NCBI RefSeq assembly: GCF_965230805.1
Contig: NZ_OZ246019.1
Span: 1,302,001 to 1,366,000 of the forward strand
Length of the DNA stretch: 64,000 nt
Source: Marinifilum sp965230805
GTDB lineage: Bacteria > Bacteroidota > Bacteroidia > Bacteroidales > Marinifilaceae
Reading direction: 5' to 3'
In this document: positions 50,903 to 62,900 of the stretch, in pieces
How the letters are laid out: each line of letters starts with the position of its first letter
Numbering within the stretch: position 1 is the stretch's first letter
Translations under genes and position numbers: made by a program
The notes under the pieces: generated by a model
The model's database searches: none
What the model was told of the DNA's origin: nothing
Seen by the model: the letters and a program-made list of their open reading frames with translations, nothing else

Positions 50903-53900
50903 TTATCTAATCAGCATGAAAGTTCCTTTGTTGGTTAATTCTCCATTAATAAACACCATCCAAACATAAGCACCTGACGGGCACATCTTTCCGTTGTATT
51001 TACCATCCCAACCTCCATTACGACCAACTTGATCTGTTTTGTAAAGAAGTTCTCCCCAACGATTGTATACGTACATTTCATATTTTTCAATATCATAGTT
51101 GATATCCTTTAAATAGAAACGATCATTTTCGTTGTTAGAGTTAGGAGTAAATGCATTGGGAGATTCCAGTCCTACAGGTTTTACTTCTAAACTTACCGAA
51201 TCAACAGCAACACAACCTAAATTATCCCTTACTTTCAACTCATAAGTACCTGTCTCCGATGCTTCATATCGCTGCAAAATAGTTCCATCCTGCCATTCGA
51301 AGAAATATGGAGAATATTCTAGTGGAAGATTCGGTGCAATAATTACGCTTTGTCCTTCGTGAATTGTTACCGGCCTGCCTTCAAGCAATTCTATTTCTTT
51401 TGGTCCATCAAAAATCAGATTGTTTCTTAAATCAAGTTTTGGTGTTGGATTGATAACAAATCGTTGCTGGTCGCCACAGCCATGCTCATTTTCTACGGTT
51501 AACAGATATTTACCCGGCTGATCGATTATTCTGGCTTCATCGGCATAACCATCATTCCAAATCGGGTTATCCATATCGGCAATATTGACTTGAAACTGAT
51601 CACCTTCGCATGCAAATACATCTTCATCCAGCTTAGGATCTGCCACCATATGCACAATCACTTCATCCTCAGAATTACATCCGTAAAGATCAGTAACATT
51701 AATCTTGTAGGTATAGGTGCCCTCGGGAGCATTAATGATTTTAGGACTTCTTGTATACGGATCATCTAAATGATCTGCATTTGTCCAGCTAACGTCTTCT
51801 GCATTGCCCACGATATCAGTAAGTAATTTCAATTGATTACACTGTCCCACTGTTGTATCGGGAATTGTAGAAACCACTGGCAAAGGAGCAACAGTTAGTT
51901 CAACCAAATCCATATTGGTACAACCATGTTCGTCCATTACGGTAGCAATCAGCACCTGTGATTCGCCAGGAGTAAATATAGGACTCATTGAATTCGCATC
52001 ATCTAAATTAGTAGCTGGCGACCACTGAATGTTATTTTCATTGGTCTTGGCTGTTAAAGTAAATGGCTTGCAGCTTCCAATGGTTGTATCGTCAGTAATA
52101 TTCACAACAGGCAAGGCATCCACCTGAATTATTGTTTTGCCTGTTACATTCGAACATCCATTCTCATCGGTATATGAATAGTGAATATTGTAAGTTCCGG
52201 GTCCTTTGTCTGCCGGGTCAAATACTTCTTCCGAAATATCATCAACCCAATAAATACCTCCTTCAGGATAGCCTCCGGATAGAGTGAAGCTTTCTTCACA
52301 AACCCCTTTCGATTCGAAAGCTGCCAAGTTAACTGTTGGCAATGCATGCAAGACAACCACAGAGTCTACTTTCGATTCACAGCCAGTAGCCACATCTGAA
52401 ATATAAATGGACAGTTGACCTTCGTCTTCTTCTCCCCAAGTTACTCTTGTTCTTAACCCCTGTTGAGGACCGGCAAAAATTCCGCCATCAACATCCCAAC
52501 CATATTCATTTTCATTTACCTGATTGGTTACATAAGTTACACGATCTTCTTTAGCACATAGTTTCATTCTACCAAATATTGCGGTATTAGGCAATTCGTG
52601 AACTATTAACTCGGTTGGCTTGGTGGATCTTGAATCCGTACAACGATCCGACACAATACAAGTATAGTATCCGTTATCTAACGGATCCGACTCTAAAATA
52701 TGATATACCGAACTTGTTTCTCCAGAAATATCCACCCCATCTAACTTCCATTGATAAGTTACATCGTTCCCCTCAACATCAGCCACTAGCGTAACTTCCT
52801 CGTTCGAACAAACTTCAATATCAGCAATTTCGGACAGAATTCGCAGTTGAGCAATCACTGTAAGCGTCATTTTATCGCTAATAACACTTGTACAATAATT
52901 TGAAACCTCACAAGTATAACTTGCATCATCGTTAAGTTGAATTGATGTTAAACTTAAAACTGGAGACGTTTTACCCGGAATATCAACTCCATCTTTTTGC
53001 CATTGATACTTCAATTTTTCACCTGTCGCTTCAACACTAAACTCTACCAATGATTCATTCTCACAAACCTCATCGCTTTCACTAATACTAGTAATCTTTG
53101 GCAATTCAGTTACTTCCAGTGAACCAGTTGTTGAAACATCACCACATACACCGGTAACCTGCACTTCGTAATCACCTTCATGGATTATCTCTGTTGAGGT
53201 ATAATTCAAAGTTTTATCATCTGAAATTTTAACTCCTTCAAAATACCATTCAAATTGAATATCTTTTGCTCCAGTTACATTTGGAGTCCAACTTAACATT
53301 TCACCTTCGCAAACAGGTCGGTTCCCGAGTGGTGCAATTAGTGTTGTATTTTCATACACTCGTACTGTTATTTTTTGGATGATTCCACCTGCCGGAGCAC
53401 CTTCACCTTCTATTATACAGGTATAAACTCCTGCATCAGCCGTGGTTAGTTCAGGAATGTACAAGTTAAGATCTGTAAAAGGCAAAACGGTTTCACCTTT
53501 CTTCCAAACAACATTATTAACTTGTCCTGTTGCATCAATATTTAAGGATAATGGCTCTCCCTCACATTTCTCTTCTAAATCGGCCAAACCTTCAACAATA
53601 ACTACAGGCTCTTTTACGGTTAATTTACCAGATGCCAACCTTGTTCCGCAAGAACCGGTTATTGTACAATGGTAATAACCCGCATCGCTTAACTGTATAT
53701 CTTTAAAACTTATTGTTGGTCCGTTTACTGCAAGTGGAGTAATAACACCGTCTTTTTCGTGTGTCCAGCTATAAGTAAGCTTATGCCCTGTAATATCCAC
53801 AGTCATATCATAATCCTCTCCAACAAATTTTACATCATTGGCAAGTGTAGTATTCAATATTGTAGCAGGATCAACTGTCAATTGTGCTGTTTCTGTAAGT

Positions 53901-56900
53901 TCTTCACCACAGGAATTGTCATTGGTAACAACACACTTAATAGTATAGGTACCGGGAGTAAAAGCATCGGCTGGCAAAACATCTGAACCACTCATTAACA
54001 ATGCCGAAATGGTAACACCTGTTTCAACATCATCAATATACCACTTGTAATGTAAACTACGACCTGTTGCCTTGGCTCTAAACACCACATCTTCCCACTG
54101 ACATACAGTTTTATCAGCAATAGATTCGAGTGTTGGAGTGGGGTTAACAACTTGCGCTCCAACAGAAACATCTTCACCACATTTATTTTTAACAGTTACT
54201 TTGTAGTTACCTTCCATTGTTGTTGTGGCAGCTCCCAAATAGTACCTTTTACTGTCATCTTCTACAGTTCCTGACACTGCTGCCGGAACTTGCCATGTAA
54301 TGTTATCAAATGAACCATTTACAACGATTGATCCCATTTCCAAATCTTTACCTTCACAAATAGCAGATAAATCTTCGATACCAAGGGTAATTTCAGGAGT
54401 ATGAATAACTGTAAGCTCAGTCTTATACTCAATACTGTTTCCACAGTTATCGGTAACAGTACAAATGTAAGTACCTGCATCAGTATCACTAAGTGAGCTA
54501 ATCAAATAGCTCGTTGTTGCCGAACTTATAGTAGCTCCCTGATGTGTCCAGGCATATGATTTTACATCACCAGTTAGCTGAACCTCCAGGTTCAACTCAT
54601 CGCCAAGACATAATTCTGTTGTTTTATCCCAATTATTTACTCTTGCAATTGGGTCGAAAACATTCACATATCCTGAAACCGATTCTGTTGAACAACCATC
54701 GGATACTTCAACTTTATATTGTCCTGATTCACTCTTGTTTGATGGAGTAAATGTATAATCATCAGTGTTTTCTAGGGGAATCTCAACATTATCTTTATAC
54801 CATTTATAGGTTAGCGAAAGTGTCGGGTCGATATTATTTATGCTTACTGATAAAGTTTGAGAATTGTTCGTACACATCTCGCTACCATTTGCCCAAGCAT
54901 TTAAGCTTAGTTTTTCATGATGATAAACAGTAAAATTACTTGATTTATCAGGACAAATGCCTCCATTACCAACTATCACTTTGTAATCTCCATTATCATC
55001 TGCTCCAATATTTAGCATTGTTGTTGTTGAAACTTCTGTTGTTGCATCCTTCATCCATGAATAAGTTAAAGGTGTTGTTCCGGAAGTTACATTCAGTGTA
55101 ATTTGTTTACTTTCATCGAAACACAAATCTTGATCTAAAACAGGATCAAATACAACTGGTTCAAATACTTCAACTTTCACTTCGTTTGAAGTTTCATCGG
55201 CACTTGAACCATCTTTTACGATACAACGGAATGCCCATGAATTCATAGCAGTTGTAACATTTGGAACAGTTAGAGTAGATATTTTTCCTGTTCCATCAAC
55301 AGACGCAATCATACCATGATTTCCAACAGCGACTGCGAACCCACTACCTTCATCATATTGCCATTCATAAGTAAATCCTGAATTGGTACCTATTATCTCA
55401 AATTTCACATCCTCATTTTCACAAGCCTGAAGGTTGGTTGGTTGAGTGAAGATTTTGATTAATGCATTAACAGTTAATGTTGCTGTAGCACTTGCGACAT
55501 CTGTTGAACAAGTATTGCTAACCAGACATCGGTATTGATTATTATTAAATAAAGTGTTAGCTGTTGTAATTGTTAAACTTGCAAGATTACTTCCAGAATA
55601 AGTTGCATCATCCACTAAATCATCCCAATCTGAACCATTCCAGACTTGCCATTGATAAGTTATTGGCACTCCTGAAATTTCATCACCTGTTGCAGTTAAT
55701 TCAAAGGTAGCATTTTCACCATCTGAAATTGTAATATCAGCAGGTTGAGAAGTAATTGTTACTCCCTGATTTACTATTAATTCTGCAACATCACTGGTTA
55801 GACTATTTCCACATGCATCGGTAATTATGCAATAATAGGTATTACCATCAATTGCTGTTGCTGGTGTATATTTATTACCATCAACTACCACAGCTGTTAC
55901 TGCTATTCCATTTTCTAACCATTGGTAACTTAAAGGTGCGTAACCTGAAGCAGTAACCGAAAATTCAGGTATTGGCTCTCCTTCACAAATTGTAAAATCT
56001 GACGGCTGAGTATTAATAGCCAATTCATCACGTACAGTAAAAGTAAATATTCTGCGTTCAGTTTTACATGTATTAGAAACTTCACATTCATAAACAATGT
56101 CTGTATTTATTTCATCAACATAGTATGATGAAGTTGTAGATAAAACATCTCCGGGAGTTCCAGATACATACCATTTATACTCTATTTCATCACCATCTGC
56201 TGTTACAGATAAGTTTCTTGATACACCCTTACAAACTTCTTCTGTAATATCTACTGCCGGAGCTACAATAGAAACTTTTTCCCAAATTGTTAAATCAACT
56301 TTATTTGTTGTCTTTGCAGTACCAGTACCAATTGCAACTTTACAATAGAATTCCCAACCGTTCATTGCTGTAGTTACAGGATCAATAGTTAATTGTCCAC
56401 CTGAAACCCAAGCTGGATCAGCAGGTTGATCTCCAGTACCATCATTATAAAACCAGTTATAAGTATCAACAGCCGCTACTGTTCCTACAGTAAATGTAAC
56501 AGGATCACCTTCACACAATTTTTGATCTAATGGCTGTGCTGTTATGTGATTATCAGTAGTAATGTTCAATATGGCTTTATCACTAAACACTTCAGGATCA
56601 CAAACACCTCCATCGCTTGTAACTTTACATCGATATTCTTTTCCGTTAAATGTTCCAATTAGCGCTTTACTTACTGTTAATTCTGCTGTATTTACGTTAG
56701 AATAGTTAAGAGTTTCTAATAGGTCATCCCATCCTGAACCATTCCAAACCTGCCACTGATAGGTGTAATTTGGTTCTCCAGAAGCTGTTACGCTAAAATG
56801 TGCTGTCCCATTATCAGCAATTGATTGATGATCAGGATCTGTTACTGTAAGAGGTTCTACAACTGTTAATACTGCACTTTTTGAAGTAACTATATTACAA

Positions 56901-59900
56901 ACATTCGAAACCTCACAATAATATGATTCACCATCAACTGGATGATTTTCAGTATAAGAATTACCTGTTGCTCCAACAATAGATCCTGAACTATTGTACC
57001 ATTGGTAAGAAATATCATCTCCTCCTCCAGATACTATAAAATCAGGATCTGCTTCTGTAGAACACATTGTCCAATCAGCAGGATCACTTACTGTAGCTAG
57101 TTCTAACACATCAACCACGAATGTTCTTGTTTCCTTGTTACAATTCTGGTCGTTATAAACATCTACCTTATAAGTTGCCTCATCTCCAGTAGTAACTTTA
57201 GCAATACTAAAAGTAGCACTAGTTGACAATACTGTTGCCTCTTCTCCAACTTCATACCACTTGTATTTTAAGTTTTCACCTGTAGCTTCAACTGTTATTG
57301 AAAAAGGTGCATCAACACAAGCAGTAAGACCTGGATTATCCAATGTAGTCACTACTATGTTTTCCCATACATCAACCGATACTTCATTAGATGGTTGGCC
57401 TGTACTAATTCCATCACTTACAATACATCGAACTCCCCATGACTCCATTGCTTGTGTTGCATTTGGTACTGTATAAGTAGAAACCAATACATCTGATTCT
57501 GAATAAGCATCTATGAAATTATTATCTCCATTATGATATTGCCATTGATAGGTTAATCCTGTTGCTTTCGTTCCTGTTATTTCAAATACAATATTTTCAC
57601 CCTCACATACTACTTGATCTTCTGGTTGGGCAGAAATTTTATTTACAGAATTGATAGTAAGTATTGCAGCATTACTTATAGCATTTGATCCACAAACTGT
57701 TCCATCGCTGTTTACCACACATCTGTATTGGTTTCCGTCAAAATCAGCTTTAAGTGCATTTGTAATTAATAACTCTGAGGTTTTCGCACCTGAATATTTC
57801 CCACCATCAAAAATATCATTCCAACCCGAACCAGAATTTTCCTGCCACTGGTAGGTATAATTTGGTTCACCTGTTGCCACAACGCCAAATTTTGCATTGG
57901 CACCATCTGCAATATTCTGATCTAATGGATTTGTAACTGCAACTTCTTTTATAATTGTAAGTGTTGCTTTTTTTGAAATTACTTTTCCACAATCTCCAGA
58001 CTTGCCAGTTACTTCACAATAATAGGTTTCACCATCAAGCAAATTAGTTTCAGTAAATGTTGCATTTGTTGCACCTAGAATTTCACCTTTACTATTATAC
58101 CACTTATAATTTGGGCCTCCCTCTGCATCGGCAACAACTGTAAAATCAATAGATATCTCTGTCTCACATACTGTTCGATCTTTAGGATCATCTGTAATAC
58201 TTGGATTTTTATTTATATTAACATTAAATGTTAAAGTTTTATTTCCACATACCAAATCATTACTTAGCTCGCAAGTATACTCACCATCATCTTCACCAAT
58301 TTTAACATGCTTCAACTCAATGATGGGAGAGTTTGGAAATTCCTTAGCTGGGTGATCTGTTTGTGTCCACTTGTAGTCTATTTTATCATCACCTGCATTA
58401 GCTGTCACGAATAAAGAAATTGTACCATCCTCACATATTGTTGTTGTGGCATCAGATTGAGCTGTTACTACAATATTGTTTGTAATATCTACACTAATTA
58501 AAACTGAATCTGCAGGACAATAAGCAGCATTAACTTTTGCAGTATAAATTCCATTATCAGAAGAACTAGCAAGATCAATCACAAAATCAGTAGGTTCTGC
58601 ATTTCCATCAGTAATTTCAACAGCATCTTTCCACCACGAAATACCATTGTGTTCCCCACTTTCGGTGATGTTTAACTCGACGAGACCTGCGCATTTTTCC
58701 ACACTATTAACAAGAGTACTTAATATTGGCTTCTCGTGAACTTGAACAATGTACTTTTTCTCCAAATAATCACAACCTCCCAGACTGGTTACTTTTGCAG
58801 TATAAGTATAAGGAGTAAGTCTTGGTGCTAAGGCATCTATTTTAACCAGGGTTTTATTATCCAAATCTGCAATATGATTGTTTGAATCATCGTACCATTC
58901 CAAAGTATATTCATCGCCATCAATTTCAATGTTAAATTCTTGTTCTACATTTTCACAAATGTCAAATGTTTCATCAGCTGGAGAAACAATTGAGATATGT
59001 TCGTTTACCGTAAGCTTTCTCTGAATTGTAACATCGCTACCACAAATAAGATGAATAACGCAATAATAAACGCCTTCATCAGCTTTTGACACAGGATCAA
59101 TTTCCAAATAGTCGTTATTGCCAATTGATGCACTGTTTATATCGCTGAAGTACCATTGAAATGTTGGTGTTCCAACATAATCGATATCTAATCTAAATTT
59201 TTCTCCTTCACAAAGTGGTGGTATATCAGAAGCTGTATTAGGAGTATTTACTTTTTGCATCGAAAGAGTAGCTGATTCTGTTTTGGAATTACACTGATCT
59301 GAAACAGTACATGTATATATTCCCAGATCACTTTCTTCAACATTATCAATTGCCAGAGCTGTCTCATCAGTACCAACTATAGCTCCTGCTTCATTAGTCC
59401 AGGAATACTTTATTTCAGACAAAGCAGACATCTCTTCAACTTTGGCAACAAAACTTACATTTTCGCCCAAACATGTTCCAATGTCATCAATAGTTAAAGC
59501 TCCAAACTCAGGAATGATATTCCAGGTAAATTCATGAGTAAAATTTTCTGTTCCACAATTAGGTACAGCAATAAACTGCCAACTTCCTTCGTTTGTTGTA
59601 TTTACTTCGAAAGTATATGGATTTGTTATCGAGATTTCTGTTCCATCCGGCTTTATTGCTTTGTACTCTGCAACCGCTCCATTATCATTAAAAGTAACAG
59701 TTACGTTAGTTGGATTACAAAATGGACCAGTTTCATCTGTTGTAATATCAGTCACAACCATTTTAGCCACAACAATTAAATCAGCTACAGAAACTTCTGA
59801 ATCACATCGGTTCGAAACAGTTACCTTATAAGTTCCTTCATCGCCAGTTGCAATTGGCGAAATTATTTTCTGTCCTCCGGTGGTTTCAGTATCGATAGTA

Positions 59901-62900
59901 CCATCTTTTTCCCATACGAACTTATAATATGAATTTGCTTCGCTTACTCCTACTCCAAAAGTATGCGTAGTAGTTCCTTCACAAAGAGTAACATCATCAA
60001 GAGGATCATCAATAGTCACAAGTGGAACAACATCCAAATCTCTTACTGATAAAGCAGCATCATTGTGACACACAACATCGCTACCTGCGGTTGAGTACAC
60101 ACTTGAAACACTAACTGAAAAAATCGACTCTCTGTTATCCATTGTTGCCGGAACAGTAAGAATTGAACCTGTTTCAGCAAGATCTGTAGTTCCTTCTTTC
60201 CAAGAGTAAACTAAAATCCCATCTCCGGTAGCATCGGCAGTAATAATAATATCATCACCTTCACATAAATCGGTATTAGGAGTTAGAGCAGTAAGCTCAG
60301 GAGCTGATAAAACATTCAATGTAATTTCATCGGAAGCTAAACCACAACCATTTTCTGCTTCACATCTAACAGTATATATACCAGCCGGATTATCAGCAGC
60401 AAAAACAAATGGATTCCCAACAAAATCAGGATAGGCAGCTCCATTTACATACCATTTTACTTGCCCGGCATCTCCTGTAACCGAAGCATCTAAAGTAGCG
60501 GTTGTACCAAAGCAGAAATTAGTTTTATCTGCTCTAATTTTAACTGTGGCTGCTCTATCAACCAAAACAGATAAATCAGCATGAACATTATCAGAAGATG
60601 ATCCACATTGCTTATATTCTTCCTTAAAACTAATTGTGCATCTATAGTCTCCTTCATTTTCTTGTTGAGGATCAAGGAATATTAATTCATGAGTTTTGGT
60701 TCCGGAAAGTTCATCCACAACATCCTCTAAGTCAATATAATTCTCGGTTCCCTTTTCCTTTTTTGCCCAAGAATATTTGTACCAACTTGTATCTCCATTC
60801 GAAACATCAAGCGAATTTCTAACAGCCTCACAAAACTGGAATGTTTTTCCACTATTTGAATAACTATAATTAGGAACTACTCTGGCAACAAAAACAGCAG
60901 TATCTTGAACTGCTTGCACCAAAGTAATACTGTCAAGTGCAAAAGCGGAGTGAATTCCTGAAGAATTATTATTCAAAATTTTCAATATCGCATTAGAAGC
61001 CCCTTTGGGTTTCCATAAAGCTGATACTGATTGCCATTCGTTGGTTTTTTCAACTTTAAAGTTATCGACAATAACATCATCATTAACCATTATTTTTAAA
61101 TTCTGCGGTGAAGTATAGCTAGCTTTATCATCTACACTTCTTCCGTACAGTTTTACAATGTAGTTAAAACCATCTACAACATCTACCGAAGTTCCTCTGT
61201 AAATTATATCTCCATAATTGTCTGATATGGCCATAAACATATAGTCATTATCCATATCCGTAAAAGCAGGATATTTAAAAGAAGGGTCAGCTTCTGTTGT
61301 TTGACGAACCGTTGTATACTCACCAGGATTTCGCAAGTTTCCATGTACTTCTGAATAATCAGAATCTACTGTTTTCTCAAAAAATGAACCGTTAAATAAC
61401 TGATCCATTGCAGGATCTCGATAAGATCCCACCACATAATACGAGGTTTCCTCATTTGGTGCATCCACCAAAAGAGGGCCATTGGGGTTTATGGGATCAC
61501 CTTTAAAATCGTTCACATACCACTCATAGTAATCCGGTCTTGGATCTTTAATGCTTACTTGAATCTTATCATCGTAACTTTCACAGATTAAATCCAATTT
61601 GCCATCAACATACACATCAAGCTCCGGAAGAATCTTAGAAATCTCTTTTGTAAATCCTGAATAATAACCAGCAGCTCCAACAACACCTGACTCCACCAGC
61701 CAGGCAACATTAATAGCCTTATTACTGTAAAATCGGTAGCTCCCCGTTAAGTTTTTATCTAATTTATAAATTTCCCATTGTGGGACTCCTGCAATTTGGG
61801 TAGTTGAACTCACAATATCACTTATTGGATACAAAGTTTTATCACCGTCTTTTGAATAACTTACTACTGCTCCGGTTTGGGTTAATATGGTGATTACACC
61901 ATTAACACTTTGTTTGGCCAGGATCTCTGCGTAAGGAACGGTTACTTCGCGAATACCACTAGTAGAAACAGGAGGAATAAAATTCATCCCTACTGTAGGA
62001 CCAATTTTTGAGCTACTACCAGATAAAGTTTGATAAACGTACACATTTTTATCGGTTAAGATGTATGCATTTCCATTCACATCATAAGGGTCATTCAGAA
62101 TCAGATAGTCACCTTTCTTTGCAATGGTTCCTGCTGGACTACCGTTCACTTCCACTGAAACATTGTCTTCAGTAGCAACAATAATAGGTCTTTCAGTAGT
62201 GGAGTTCCCCTTACCCCGTAAGATGATGTATTCGTTTCTAACCTGATCAATGGGTACAATTTGGTCAACACCTATATCCTGACCAGAAGGTCCTGCTGTC
62301 CATGAACCACTGTTTACAACAATTGGTTTTGATGAAGTAACAGAAGTACCATTCATAGCATTCTTATCTTTATCCTGAAAGCCCGAAAGATCATGATCCA
62401 CACCAACAATGTAACTCTCTCCTTTGTTTAAGGTTCTGGTAATAACAGTAGTTGGATCAACCGATTGTGCTTGCAACTGATTCGTAGTAGAATTAAACTC
62501 AGTTAATCCAGATACTTTAATATTGCTGAAGTTTACAAGCGTATTGTCTTCGATTGCCATTACAGATATAAAATGGCTTCGTCGGTGGGTTGCACTATTT
62601 TTATCAGTGTATACATGCCCCGACAAAAATTCAGTACCATAAGCGTAAGTTCCTTTTGTTGTTAGAGAACTTCCCTGATCTTTTGTAGAATGCCTCATGT
62701 TAACAAAGAATGGCGCATCAGGAGAATAAAACCTGAGTCCTTCACTTGTTAGAACTTTGTTTAGCTCTTTAGCTCCTACAACGTTCTCAGGAAAATCGTA
62801 TGTATGCGGATACTTGGTGATAACTCCTTTTTCATCTCCCGCAGAATTGTAAAAAGCATAAGATTTAGGCGATTGGTTACTTATAGTTACTTGGTCTATT

